Assembly: GCF_029626265.1 (NCBI RefSeq)
Contig: NZ_JARUBN010000001.1
Span: 3,038,001 to 3,102,000 of the forward strand
DNA from: Micromonospora sp. WMMD1102
Lineage (GTDB): Bacteria > Actinomycetota > Actinomycetes > Mycobacteriales > Micromonosporaceae
Reading direction: 5' to 3'
Length of the DNA: 64,000 nucleotides
The notes under the pieces are model-generated. The model had not been told where the DNA came from. It saw only the letters and a list, made by a program, of their open reading frames with translations, and did not search any database. A program made the position numbers and the translations under genes. Positions 27,341 through 36,071 of this stretch are shown here, piece by piece; position 1 is the stretch's first letter; each line of letters starts with the position of its first letter.

Positions 27341-28358
27341 CCTGGCGTTCATCTTCTCGATCGCGCTCGCCGCAGCCCTGGCCGTCGGTCTGGCCGGGGC
27401 GCTGCTGCTGCGGCGGCTGCGGCGAACCTCGATCACCGTGCACCTGTACGTGCTGCTCGCCGTGACCGTACTGGCGGTGGTCGGCGGCGTGGCCGTGGTC
27501 GCCGAGGCGATGTTCCTGTCCCCGCACGACCTGGAGGTCGTGTTGATCACGGTCGCGGCGGCCGCGGTGGTCAGCCTCGCCGTCGGCGGGCACTTCGGGC
27601 GGCGACTCGCGGCGGCGGCGGTCTGGACGGCCCAGGCCCGTGAGCGGGAGCGGCGGTTGGAGAAGGGGCGTCGGGACCTGGTCGCCTGGGTCTCGCACGA
27701 TCTGCGTACCCCGCTGGCCGGGCTGCGGGCGATGGCCGAGGCGCTGGAGGACGGGGTGGTGCACGACCCGGAGACCGTCGGCGAGTACCACCGCCGCATC
27801 CGGACCGAGACCGACCGGATGACCCGGCTCGTCGACGACCTGTTCGAACTGTCCCGGATCAACGCGGGGGCACTGCGTCTGTCGCTGACCGCCGTACCGC
27901 TGGGTGAGGTGGTCTCGGACGCGTTGGCGAGTACCGCGCCGCTGGCGGCGGCCCGGCGGATCCGGCTCGTCGCGGCCGAGTCCGGCTGGCCCACCGTGGT
28001 GGCCAGCGAACCGGAGCTCGCCCGGGTGGTCGGCAACCTGCTGCTCAACGCCGTCCGGTACACCCCCGAGGACGGCACGGTACGCGTCGAGGCGGGCCGG
28101 GAACGTGACGCTGCCTGGCTCGCGGTAGCGGACACCTGTGGCGGCATCCCCCCAGCTGACCTGCCCAGGCTCTTCGACGTGGCGTTCCGGGGGGAACCGG
28201 CCCGTACCCCCGGCCCGGGGGTCGGTGCCGGCGGGGGTGCCTCGGGTGGCCTCGGCCTCGCCATCGTGCACGGACTGGTCGAAGCGCACGGTGGGCACGT
28301 CGACGTGCAGAACACCGCCGAGGGCTGCCGGTTCGTCGTCCGGCTCAGCGCAGCCTGA
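27333..28358 (+). CDS. Sensor histidine kinase
   Basis: 341 residues, partner of the preceding regulator. Two transmembrane segments (about 5-26 and 38-60, with a further hydrophobic stretch 66-85), very short outer loop, then the dimerisation helix with His122 in VSHDLRTPLAG. ATPase motifs: N box NLLLNAVRYTP, G1 altered to DTCGGIP from the common DxGxG form, G2 GGLGLAIVHGL. The lack of a large sensor domain suggests it senses within the membrane. Confidence 0.9.
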   Translation: MRDLAFIFSIALAAALAVGLAGALLLRRLRRTSITVHLYVLLAVTVLAVVGGVAVVAEAMFLSPHDLEVVLITVAAAAVVSLAVGGHFGRRLAAAAVWTAQARERERRLEKGRRDLVAWVSHDLRTPLAGLRAMAEALEDGVVHDPETVGEYHRRIRTETDRMTRLVDDLFELSRINAGALRLSLTAVPLGEVVSDALASTAPLAAARRIRLVAAESGWPTVVASEPELARVVGNLLLNAVRYTPEDGTVRVEAGRERDAAWLAVADTCGGIPPADLPRLFDVAFRGEPARTPGPGVGAGGGASGGLGLAIVHGLVEAHGGHVDVQNTAEGCRFVVRLSAA

Positions 28359-28595
28359 TCGGTAAAGCCGACGGCTACCTGCCGACGGCTACCTTGCCGC
28401 TGGGGGATACCTCGCGTGCGGACTGTCGAGCTGGGTGCATGGACGGGGCGCGACATTTCGGGCGTTGTCGCGGGGTGGTGGGCGCACGGGCGGGGCAGCT
28501 CGACAGTCTCCGTCCGGGGTGCCGTCTGGCCGCGCGTTGACCGCGACGAAACGGGTCGGATGTCCGGTTCGGGTTCGTGATCGAGTCGGTCCGGC
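28359..28595. other. Intergenic stretch with repeats
   Basis: No gene supported. It contains an exact 14-bp tandem repeat (GCCGACGGCTACCT at 28367-28380 and 28381-28394) and a 13-bp perfect inverted repeat, GACTGTCGAGCTG at 28421-28433 and CAGCTCGACAGTC at 28496-28508, with 62 bases between. The inverted repeat is too widely spaced for a simple terminator. It ends where the 990-bp duplication begins. Confidence 0.6.
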
Positions 28596-28857
28596 GGAAT
28601 GTTGGCGGGGGGTCGGTCGTTACATTACGCGTACGGTCGAGTAGTACCGCCCGTGACCTGGGCAGATAGCTGGGCTGGCGGGAATGATCCCGGCCCCCCG
28701 GTCGTTACATACGGTGTTCGGCTGAGTGCGGACCGCGCCGTGTCCCCCGCGGGTGCTGGTAGCCCGGCCGAGCCAAGTCTTGAGTTCTGTTTTTCCGATG
28801 GCGCCTGCCGTCCCCCCTTTGGCGGGTGTCTCATCCCCGATTGGAAGGACGACCATC
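28596..28857 (+). promoter_or_regulatory. Long 5' region of the lysozyme-like gene, candidate structured leader
   Basis: 262 bases before the ATG, shared with copy 2. CGGTCGTTACAT occurs twice, at 28614-28625 and 28699-28710 (85 bp apart). Possible hairpins include CGGGAATGATCCCG near 28678-28692 and CCTGCC facing GGCGGG near 28805-28829. A GGAAGG ribosome site precedes the ATG. The elements known from the c-di-AMP (ydaO) riboswitch that often precedes actinobacterial cell-wall hydrolase genes are not visible. Confidence 0.45.
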
Positions 28858-29580
28858 ATGAACACGATGCTGTTCAGCCGGTGGCTTCCGGCCGTCGAGA
28901 AGACGTCGATCGTTCGTAAGGGTGCCCTCGGTGTTGCTGGTCTGGCGTTCGTCGGTGGTGCTGTTGCCGGCCCGGCCGTGGCCGCGCAGGCCAGCCCGGA
29001 GCATGTGGGTTCGCCGGTGTCGCAGTCGGTACTGGCCGACAAGGACCACAAGAACGACAAGGACCACAAGGGCGACAAGGGTGACAAGAAGAGCGACAAG
29101 GGTGACAGGAAGAGGGATCGTAAGGGTGTGCCGTCGCGGGACCGCCTCGTGCCGCATGGTGTGTCCGGTGAGCAGTCGCGGATTCCGCTGTCGGCCGAGC
29201 AGGCTGACAACGTGCGGGCGATTGTCAAGGCGACGAAGAAGGCGGGGATGGACGAGCGTGCCGCGGTGATCGCGGTGGGTACCTCGCTGCAGGAGTCGAA
29301 GTTGGAGAACCTGGGTCATCTGGGTGACCGCAACGACCATGACTCGCAGGGGCTGTTCCAGCAGCGTCCGTCGTCGGGTTGGGGTTCGGTGGAGCAGATC
29401 ACCGATCCGGAGTATGCGACGACCGCGTTCCTGAAGGGTCTGGCGCAGGTTGATGGTTGGCGGGATCTGCCGTTGACCGTGGCGGCGCAGAAGGTACAGG
29501 TGTCGGCCTTCCCGCAGGCGTACGCGCAGTGGGAGGACCAGGCAGCCGACCTCGTCGCCGAAGCCTGGAACAACAGCTAA
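28858..29580 (+). CDS. Secreted lysozyme-like (transglycosylase-fold) protein, copy 1
   Basis: 240 residues. N-terminal RWLPAV element, then a signal peptide (GALGVAGLAFVGGAVAGPAV, AQA-SP). A Lys/Asp-rich linker (DKDHKNDKDHKGDKGDKK) follows. The C-terminal ~135 residues form a soluble-lytic-transglycosylase-like domain: SLQESKLENLGH carries the probable catalytic Glu, then GLFQQRPSSGWG and QVSAFPQAYAQWEDQAADLV. It likely acts on peptidoglycan outside the cell. Codons use more T at third positions (GGT, GTT) than neighbours. Differs from copy 2 at two linker residues only. Confidence 0.85.
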   Translation: MNTMLFSRWLPAVEKTSIVRKGALGVAGLAFVGGAVAGPAVAAQASPEHVGSPVSQSVLADKDHKNDKDHKGDKGDKKSDKGDRKRDRKGVPSRDRLVPHGVSGEQSRIPLSAEQADNVRAIVKATKKAGMDERAAVIAVGTSLQESKLENLGHLGDRNDHDSQGLFQQRPSSGWGSVEQITDPEYATTAFLKGLAQVDGWRDLPLTVAAQKVQVSAFPQAYAQWEDQAADLVAEAWNNS

Positions 29581-29599
29581 CCAGCTACCGAGAACCACC

Positions 29600-29637
29600 C
29601 GCTGGCCGGGTCCCCACCACAGGGGACCCGGCCAGCG
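29600..29637 (+). terminator. Strong hairpin terminator after lysozyme-like copy 1
   Basis: GCTGGCCGGGTCCCC pairs perfectly with GGGGACCCGGCCAGC around a six-base loop; one more C-G pair closes the base, giving a 16-bp stem. It lies 20 bases after the stop. No U-run, as is usual in GC-rich actinomycetes. Confidence 0.85.
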
Positions 29638-29699
29638 GCGTACCCGGCCACCTGTCGGCCCGGGACCGAGTCGGTCGGGGTGGGTGGCAGACTCTTGGC

Positions 29700-30446
29700 G
29701 TGACCGAGTCAACCGAGCGGGCCGTCAGTCTCGGCGATGACGCCGCTCGTGACCCGGCCGGACAGCGCGGGCCGGTCTCGTCGTACCGCAGTGCCGGACC
29801 GGCCGTGGACGGCGAGCTGGAGAGTGCGAGTCTCGTCGAGCTTGCCGTACTCCGGCTGCGTCGCGAGATCCTGAGCGGCAAGACCCGGCCGGGGGAGCGG
29901 CTGGTCGAGGAGCAGCTCACCAGACGGTTGGGGATCAGTCGGGCCCCGCTGCGCGAGGCGTTGCGGCTGCTCGCCCAGCAGGGACTGGTCGAACACGTAC
30001 CCCGGCGGGGTGCCCGGGTGGCCACCCTCTCCGACCGGGACGTCCAGGAACTGTACGCGGTGCGCGACGTCCTCGAACGGCACGCGGTGCGTGCCGCCCT
30101 GCCGATCCGTGTGGTGACGGAGCTGGCCGGGCTGCGGGCGGCGTTGGGTGGGATGCGCGAGGCGATCGAGGCCGGCGACCGGCTCGGTGTGGCCGAGGCG
30201 CACCGGGCTTTCCACGTCGAACTGGTGGCGCTCGCCGGCAACCGGCAGCTCTCCGCCGTCTACGAGGCGATCCTGCTGAAGTTGCAGCTCTACATGGCGC
30301 TCAACCTGCGCCGGGAGGCGGAGGTGGCGCAGCCCGGCGACGGTCTGCACCGGCACGAGCGACTGCTCGCGGCGGTCGCGGACGGCGACCCGGAGTCGGT
30401 GATCGAGGTGCTCGCCTCACACGGCGCCCGGTCCTACCTCGGCTGA
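29700..30446 (+). CDS. GntR-family regulator (FCD type)
   Basis: 248 residues. Winged helix-turn-helix at about 50-110 (LRLRREILSGKTRPGERLVE, then RRLGISRAPLREALRLLAQQ), then an all-helical FCD ligand domain with YAVRDVLERHAVRAAL and HRAFHVELVALAGN holding metal-ligand type residues. The GTG at 29700 opens a 45-residue Gly/Ser/Ala-rich extension. Sits just upstream of the biuret cluster in the same direction and is its likely regulator; inducer unknown. Confidence 0.85.
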   Translation: MTESTERAVSLGDDAARDPAGQRGPVSSYRSAGPAVDGELESASLVELAVLRLRREILSGKTRPGERLVEEQLTRRLGISRAPLREALRLLAQQGLVEHVPRRGARVATLSDRDVQELYAVRDVLERHAVRAALPIRVVTELAGLRAALGGMREAIEAGDRLGVAEAHRAFHVELVALAGNRQLSAVYEAILLKLQLYMALNLRREAEVAQPGDGLHRHERLLAAVADGDPESVIEVLASHGARSYLG

Positions 30447-30560
30447 CTGCCCTCCTGTCCTACCCGGGTTGACCGGCCCGCCCCGGGCGGGAGCGTACGG
30501 CGCCGGCCGCCGGCCGCGACACATCGTCGTTACCTCGGTGGCGTTCCGTCGAAACAGAAC

Positions 30561-30568
30561 TGTCGACA
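30561..30568. promoter_or_regulatory. Short palindrome upstream of atzF, candidate GntR site
   Basis: TGTCGACA, a perfect 8-bp palindrome within ACTGTCGACAAT, lies nine bases before the atzF ATG. Binding there would block the transcript start or ribosome loading. Short palindromes of this type are common GntR/FCD sites; this is only a candidate. Confidence 0.35.
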
Positions 30569-30577
30569 ATCGTTTGT

Positions 30578-32389
30578 ATGCCAGAGCCGATCGGCACCGC
30601 GACGGAGCTGCGGTCCGGGTACTCGACCGGCGAACTGACCACCATGGAGGTCGCCGAACGGGTCCTCGCCGCCCTTCCCGAGCCCGCCGGGGACGCGGTG
30701 TGGATCAGCACCGTTCCGGCCGGGCAGCTCCGCCACCGGGCGGCGGAGCTGCATCGGCGCCGGACCGAACTGGCCAGCCTGCCGCTGTACGGGGTGCCGT
30801 TCGCGGTCAAGGACAACATCGACGTCGCCGGGCTGCCGACCACCGCCGGCTGCCCGGAGTTCGCGTACCGTCCGGAGCGGACGGCTCCGGTGGTCACCCG
30901 GCTGCTCGACGCCGGGGCGATGCTGGTCGGCAAGACCAACCTCGACCAGTTCGCCACCGGGCTGACCGGAGCCCGTTCGCCGTACGGAGCGGTGCAGAGC
31001 GTCTTCGGCGGCGGTCTGATCTCCGGTGGTTCCAGCTCCGGTTCGGCGGTCGCGGTCGCCGCCGGCACGGTCGCGTTCGCGCTGGGCACCGACACGGCCG
31101 GCTCCGGGCGGGTGCCTGCCGCCTGCAACGGGATCGTCGGGCTGAAGCCGACCCGAGGGCTGCTCAGCACCCTCGGCGTGGTTCCGGCCTGCCGGTCGCT
31201 CGACTGTGTCTCGATCTTCTCCCGCAGTGTCGACGACGCGGCGGCGGTGTTCGCGGTGGCCACCGGCGTCGACCCGGACGACCCCTGGAGCCGGGCACTG
31301 CCGGCCGGGTACGTCGCCGGGCGGGAGCCGTCGGCGGTGCGGCTCGGCGTACCGCGAACGGAGGACCTGGACTTCTTCGGCGACCTCGGCCAGCGGGACC
31401 GGTTCGCCGCTGGGCGGGACCGGCTCGGCAACCTGGTCGGCGGCACCGAAACGGTCGGCATCGGGCCGCTCTTCGAGGCCGGTGACCTGCTCTATCAGGG
31501 GCCGTGGGTGGCGGAGCGGCTGGCCGACCTCGGCGACTTCCTCCAACGCCGGCCGGACGCCGTACTGCCGGTGACCCGGGAGGTGCTGGAGAAAGGTCGG
31601 CGCCACGACGCCACCGACCTGTTCCGGGCGTGGCACCGGCTCCGGGAACTGCGCGCCTGGGCGGACCGGTTGTGGCAGCGGATCGACGTACTGGTGGTGC
31701 CGACCGTTGGCACCACGTTCACGCTCGCGGAGATCGGCGAGGACCCGATCGGGCGGAACCTGATGCTCGGCAGGTACACCCAGTTCGCCAATCTGCTGGA
31801 CCTGGCGGCGGTGAGCGTAGCCAACGGGTTCACCGCGGCCGGCCGGCCGGCCAGCCTGACCCTGCTCGGGCCGGCCTTCAGCGACGGCACCCTGACGAGG
31901 CTCGCCGCCGCGCTGACCGGCCGGCCGGATCCGCTCGCGGACCGGGCCGGCAACTGCCCCGAACCGCCGCCGGACGGCGACCCGCGGGTGCTGCTCGCGG
32001 TCGTCGGCCGGCACCTGCGTGGCGAGTCCCGCAACTCCGAGCTCGTCGAGCGGGGCGCGACCCTCGCCGGCCTCGCCCGGACCGCGCCGCTCTACCGGCT
32101 GTACCGGCTGCCCTCCGACGACGGTGTCGGCCTGCCGAGCCTGGTCCGGGTCGGCCCGGGGCGGGGCGCGGCCATCGAGATCGAACTGTGGCGGCTGCCG
32201 GTCGACGCGATCGGTGGGCTGCTGCGCGGAGTGCCCGCGCCACTCTCCCTCGGCTGGCTGCGCCTGCACGACGGCCGGGAGGTGCTCGGGTTCCTCGCCG
32301 AGGCGTACGCGACCGCCGTCGCGACCGCCGAGGACATCAGCGCCGCCGGGGGCTGGCGAGCCTACCGGCAGGGCACGCGTACCGGTTGA
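30578..32389 (+). CDS. atzF: Allophanate hydrolase
   Basis: 603-residue cytoplasmic enzyme that splits allophanate into ammonia and carbon dioxide. The amidase-signature domain (1-450) shows the Ser-cisSer-Lys triad: Lys78 in PFAVKDNID, Ser152 in GGSSSGS and nucleophile Ser176 in [10 protein letters not shown]. The C-terminal ~150 residues (from about [13 protein letters not shown]) form the domain typical of AtzF. Length matches the family. First gene of the biuret cluster; the next gene starts 28 bases downstream, so one transcript is likely. Confidence 0.92.
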   Translation: MPEPIGTATELRSGYSTGELTTMEVAERVLAALPEPAGDAVWISTVPAGQLRHRAAELHRRRTELASLPLYGVPFAVKDNIDVAGLPTTAGCPEFAYRPERTAPVVTRLLDAGAMLVGKTNLDQFATGLTGARSPYGAVQSVFGGGLISGGSSSGSAVAVAAGTVAFALGTDTAGSGRVPAACNGIVGLKPTRGLLSTLGVVPACRSLDCVSIFSRSVDDAAAVFAVATGVDPDDPWSRALPAGYVAGREPSAVRLGVPRTEDLDFFGDLGQRDRFAAGRDRLGNLVGGTETVGIGPLFEAGDLLYQGPWVAERLADLGDFLQRRPDAVLPVTREVLEKGRRHDATDLFRAWHRLRELRAWADRLWQRIDVLVVPTVGTTFTLAEIGEDPIGRNLMLGRYTQFANLLDLAAVSVANGFTAAGRPASLTLLGPAFSDGTLTRLAAALTGRPDPLADRAGNCPEPPPDGDPRVLLAVVGRHLRGESRNSELVERGATLAGLARTAPLYRLYRLPSDDGVGLPSLVRVGPGRGAAIEIELWRLPVDAIGGLLRGVPAPLSLGWLRLHDGREVLGFLAEAYATAVATAEDISAAGGWRAYRQGTRTG

Positions 32390-32417
32390 CCACGCCCGTC
32401 CGAAGGGAGCAGCCCCC

Positions 32418-33110
32418 ATGCCCCGCATCGGCCCCGTCAAAGCCGACCCCTACCTCTGGCCGTACGACGGTTCGGCACCCGCCGAACGCACCGCACTGCT
32501 CTGCATCGACTGGCAGGTCGACTTCTGCGGCCCCGGCGGCTACGTCGACAGCATGGGCTACGACATCGGGCTGACCCGGGCCGGCCTGCCGGCCACCGCC
32601 CGGCTGCTTGCCCGGGCCCGGGAGATCGGCCTGCTGGTGGTGCACACCCGGGAGGGCCACGACCCGGAACTGTCCGACCTGCCGGCCAACAAACGCTGGC
32701 GATCCGCCCGGATCGGCGCCGAGATCGGTGCCGCCGGTCCCTGCGGCCGGATCCTGGTCCGGGGCGAACCCGGCTGGGAGATCGTGCCCGAGGTCGTCCC
32801 GGTCGCCGGCGAGGTGGTCGTGGACAAGCCCGGCAAGGGTGCCTTCTACGCCACCAACCTGGACCTGGTACTGCGGACCAGGGGCATCACCCACCTGATC
32901 CTGACCGGCATCACCACCGACGTCTGCGTGCACACGACGATGCGGGAGGCGAACGACCGGGGCTACGAGTGCCTGATCCTCTCCGACTGCACCGGGGCGA
33001 CCGACCCGACCAACCACGCGGCCGCCCTGCACATGGTCACCATGCAGGGCGGGGTGTTCGGCTGCGTCGCCAACTCCGCCGACGTCCTCGCCGCGATCAC
33101 CGAGGACTGA
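32418..33110 (+). CDS. biuH: Cysteine hydrolase, probable biuret amidohydrolase
   Basis: 230-residue isochorismatase-fold hydrolase with Asp31 (LCIDWQVDF), Lys137 ([10 protein letters not shown]) and Cys170 (TDVCVHTT). [14 protein letters not shown] following the Asp is characteristic of biuret hydrolases. The reaction would be biuret to allophanate plus ammonia, feeding AtzF next door. The ATG has AAGGGAG upstream; a longer open frame overlaps atzF and is not the start. The assignment rests on motifs and on the atzF neighbour. Confidence 0.82.
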   Translation: MPRIGPVKADPYLWPYDGSAPAERTALLCIDWQVDFCGPGGYVDSMGYDIGLTRAGLPATARLLARAREIGLLVVHTREGHDPELSDLPANKRWRSARIGAEIGAAGPCGRILVRGEPGWEIVPEVVPVAGEVVVDKPGKGAFYATNLDLVLRTRGITHLILTGITTDVCVHTTMREANDRGYECLILSDCTGATDPTNHAAALHMVTMQGGVFGCVANSADVLAAITED

Positions 33111-33184
33111 GTTCTCGCCGCACCCGCCGGCTTCCCTCCCGCCGGATCTCCTCCCCACGGAACCCTTTTACCCAAGGACGACCC

Positions 33185-33892
33185 ATGCCGATCGTCGACG
33201 CGCGTCCCCACCCGTACACCTTCGACCTGGCCACGACCGCGTTGCTGGTCATCGACATGCAGCGGGACTTCCTCGAACCCGGCGGCTTCGGCGAGAGCCT
33301 CGGCAACGACGTCGCCGAGCTGCGCCGCACCATCGACCCGCTGGCCGCGCTGCTCGCGGTGGCCCGGCAGGCCGGGCTGCCGGTGGTACACACCCGGGAG
33401 GGCCACCTGCCGGACCTCTCCGACTGCCCGCCGGCCAAGCGGGACCGGGGTGCCCCCAGCATGCGGATCGGCGACCCCGGCCCCAACGGCCGGATCCTGA
33501 TCCGGGGGGAGTACGGCCACGACATCGTCGACGAGCTGGCCCCGGTCGACGGTGAGCCGGTGGTCGACAAGCCCGGCAAGGGTGCCTTCTACGCCACCGG
33601 GCTCGACGCCCTGCTCGCCGATCGTGGCATCAGCAGCCTGCTGGTCACCGGCGTGACGACCGAGGTCTGCGTGCACACGACGGTGCGGGAGGCGAACGAC
33701 CGCGGTTACGAGTGCCTGGTGCTGGCGGACTGCGTCGGCTCCTACTTTCCCGAGTTCCAGCGGGTCGGCCTCGACATGATCGCCGCGCAGGGCGGCATCT
33801 TCGGCTGGGTCGCCGACTCGACCGCGCTGACCGCCGCCCTGCGCACCGCGGCTGCCGGTCAGCCCGCCCCGTCCGTCCTGCAACCCTCCTGA
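33185..33892 (+). CDS. Second cysteine hydrolase (biuret/triuret hydrolase-like)
   Basis: 235 residues, clear paralogue of the preceding gene. Catalytic residues Asp24 ([10 protein letters not shown]), Lys129 ([10 protein letters not shown]) and Cys162 (TTEVCVHTT). It differs at the substrate end: [14 protein letters not shown] replaces [14 protein letters not shown]. Known relatives of BiuH include triuret hydrolase (TrtA) and RutB-like ureidoacrylate hydrolases. Because it sits with biuH and atzF, triuret or another ureide-type amide is the best guess. ATG behind AAGGACG. Confidence 0.7.
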   Translation: MPIVDARPHPYTFDLATTALLVIDMQRDFLEPGGFGESLGNDVAELRRTIDPLAALLAVARQAGLPVVHTREGHLPDLSDCPPAKRDRGAPSMRIGDPGPNGRILIRGEYGHDIVDELAPVDGEPVVDKPGKGAFYATGLDALLADRGISSLLVTGVTTEVCVHTTVREANDRGYECLVLADCVGSYFPEFQRVGLDMIAAQGGIFGWVADSTALTAALRTAAAGQPAPSVLQPS

Positions 33893-33910
33893 TCGCGAGG
33901 AGTGCCCGTC

Positions 33911-35653
33911 ATGGCAAGAAGCACCGAACGCGCCGCCGCGAGCCTGCCGCTGTGGGTACGCGGTGACACCAACGCCTTCTTCGGCTTCGGCGTCAACGTC
34001 CTGGTCAACGTGTTGACCCTGACCGCTCTCTGTCTCGGTGTCGTCCGGCTCTCCTCCGGCGACGTCTTCGGCACCATCCTGCCGGCGCTGGGCATCGCCC
34101 TGGTCGCCGGCAACGTCTACTACACCGTGCTGGCCCGCCGGCTGGCCCGCCGGGAGAACCGCACCGACGTCACCGCGCTGCCGTACGGGCCCAGCGTGCC
34201 GCACATGTTCATCGTGATCTTCGTAATCATGCTCCCGATCTACCTGCGTACCCAGGACCCGCGGCAGGCCTGGCAGGCCGGGGTGGCCTGGGCGTTCATC
34301 ATCGGCGTCATCGTGCTGGTCGGCGCGTTCGTCGGACCCTACATCCGGCAGTACGCGCCCCGGGCCGCGCTGCTCGGCACGCTCGCCGGGATCTCGATCA
34401 CGTTCATCTCGATGAACCCGGCCGGCCAGATGTGGCGGATGGCCTGGGTCGCCCTGCCGGTCTTCGCGTTGCTGCTGATCGGGCTGCTCACCGACGTACG
34501 CCTGCCCGGCAACCTGCCGATCGGCCTGGTCGCCCTGCTGGTCGGTACCGCGATCGGCTGGCTCGGCGGCGCGATGTCCGTGCCCGACGTCTCGGCGGCG
34601 GCCGGCGACATCGCGCTCGGACTGCCGTCGTTGCAGTTCGGGCTGCTCTTCGACGGCCTCGCCGAGATGGCTCCACTGCTCGCCACGGCGATCCCGCTCG
34701 GTGTCTACAACTTCACCGAGGGGATGACGAACGTGGAGAGCGCGGCGACCGCCGGGGACAGCTACAACCTGCGCAGCGTACTGCTGGCCGACGGGGCCGG
34801 TGCGGTGATCGGTTCGGCGCTCGGCTCCCCGTTCCCGCCGGCCGTCTACGTCGGGCATCCGGGCTGGAAGGCGGCCGGTGGCCGCAGCGGGTACTCGATG
34901 GCGACCGGCGTGGTCATCGCCGTACTCTGCTTCCTCGGCATGTTCGGGCTGCTGGCGACGATCTTCCCGACCGCCGCGATCGTGCCGATCCTGCTCTACA
35001 TCGGCCTGCTGATCGGCGCGCAGGCGTTCCAGGCGACGCCCCGGATCCACGGTGCGGCGGTGGTCGCCGCGCTGGTGCCGAACATCGCGGCCTGGGCGAC
35101 CGGGCAGATGGACAACGCGCTCGCCGCCGCCGGCACCACCGCCGCCGAGGTCGGCGACTCGGCGCTGGCCGGGGCCGGTGTCGTCTACGACGGGCTGCTG
35201 GTGCTCGGCCAGGGTGCGATCCTGGCCGGTCTGGTCCTCGGCGCGGTGGTGGTGTTCATCATCGACAAACGGTTCGGCCGGGCGGCCGTCTTCGCCGGGG
35301 TGGGCGCGGTGCTCTCCTTCGTCGGGCTCATCCACGGCGAACGGATCGAGTGGAACGCCAACGGGCAGGTCGCGCTCGGCTACCTCTTCGTGGCGGTGCT
35401 CTGCGGCCTCTTCGCGCTGGCGAAGATCCCACCTCGGGAGCCGGACGCGGAGGAGCTGGAGCTGGACCGCCAGCACGGCGCCGGGGGCGCCCGGCCGGCG
35501 GAGCCTGGTACGCCGTCGCCGGTGACCCCCGCGGCCGGAAAGGACGAGCCGGTCGCCTCGCCGTCGGCCGGCGCTGTGAAGGCCGACACCGAGGACGAGC
35601 CGGTCGCCTCGCCGTCGGCCGCCGGAGCGGAGGCCAACACCGGTGGACGTTGA
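33911..35653 (+). CDS. NCS2-like permease, probable ureide/biuret uptake
   Basis: 580 residues with about twelve hydrophobic segments between residues 18 and 500, of the xanthine/uracil (NCS2) type. Typical short elements are TALPYGPSVPHMF near residue 93 and GVYNFTEGMTNVESAATAGD near residue 270. The C-terminal ~75 residues are polar and contain the phrase DEPVASPSA twice. Position inside the catabolic cluster suggests it imports the amide substrate. The ATG follows CGAGGAG. Substrate not provable from sequence. Confidence 0.75.
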   Translation: MARSTERAAASLPLWVRGDTNAFFGFGVNVLVNVLTLTALCLGVVRLSSGDVFGTILPALGIALVAGNVYYTVLARRLARRENRTDVTALPYGPSVPHMFIVIFVIMLPIYLRTQDPRQAWQAGVAWAFIIGVIVLVGAFVGPYIRQYAPRAALLGTLAGISITFISMNPAGQMWRMAWVALPVFALLLIGLLTDVRLPGNLPIGLVALLVGTAIGWLGGAMSVPDVSAAAGDIALGLPSLQFGLLFDGLAEMAPLLATAIPLGVYNFTEGMTNVESAATAGDSYNLRSVLLADGAGAVIGSALGSPFPPAVYVGHPGWKAAGGRSGYSMATGVVIAVLCFLGMFGLLATIFPTAAIVPILLYIGLLIGAQAFQATPRIHGAAVVAALVPNIAAWATGQMDNALAAAGTTAAEVGDSALAGAGVVYDGLLVLGQGAILAGLVLGAVVVFIIDKRFGRAAVFAGVGAVLSFVGLIHGERIEWNANGQVALGYLFVAVLCGLFALAKIPPREPDAEELELDRQHGAGGARPAEPGTPSPVTPAAGKDEPVASPSAGAVKADTEDEPVASPSAAGAEANTGGR

Positions 35654-36035
35654 CCGGCCCGAGGTGGTCGCCGAGGTCGCGGCCGAGTTCGCCGGTTACG
35701 AGGCGGCGCTGGTGGCCGGGGAGGTGGACGCGATCGTCGGGTACTTCTGGGCGTCGGCCCGGACGGTCCGGTTCGGCGTCGCCGACCACCAGATCGGCAT
35801 CGAGGAGCAGCGGCGGTGGCGGTCGGCGCAGCCGCCGCTGCCACCGGGCCGCCGCCTGTACGGCACGCTGATCAGCACCTTCGGCACCGACACGGCGGTG
35901 GTGAACACCTTCTTCGACTATCCCGGCGGCGCCGCGACCGGCCGGCAGACCCAGACCTGGGTACGCCTGCCCGTCGGCTGGCGGATCGTCAGCGCGCACG
36001 TCTCCGAGTACGCCCCCGTGCCGGCCCGCTCCTGA
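35643..36035 (+). CDS. AtzH-like protein (DUF3225, SnoaL fold)
   Basis: 130 residues of the AtzH/HpxZ group. In Pseudomonas ADP, AtzH is thought to turn 1,3-dicarboxyurea into allophanate and to need Tyr22 and Arg46. Here Tyr19 (FAGYEAAL) and Arg43 (TVRFG) have the same spacing. FDYPGG and TQTWVRLPVGWRIVSAHVS are further family elements. GTG start overlaps the permease end by 11 bases. Unlike in ADP, no AtzE/AtzG is present, so its substrate may come from another route. Confidence 0.78.
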   Translation: MDVDRPEVVAEVAAEFAGYEAALVAGEVDAIVGYFWASARTVRFGVADHQIGIEEQRRWRSAQPPLPPGRRLYGTLISTFGTDTAVVNTFFDYPGGAATGRQTQTWVRLPVGWRIVSAHVSEYAPVPARS

Positions 36036-36071
36036 GCGGACCGTGCGCCGGCTCGGTCCGGCGGGCGTGGG

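Larger units (their letters stand above)
28596..29585 (+). repeat. 990-bp segmental duplication, copy 1
   Basis: Nearly identical, without indels, to 51410-52399 (constant offset 22,814). I found about five substitutions by eye, for example T28637 against C51451 and changes in the linker codons. The copied unit covers promoter, leader and coding sequence and stops at the stop codon; sequences on both sides, including the terminators, are unrelated. Confidence 0.9.

Noticed and set aside
28596..28857. c-di-AMP (ydaO) riboswitch upstream of the lysozyme-like genes
   Set aside because: Expected from gene context, but the conserved elements of that motif as I know them are not found on this strand.
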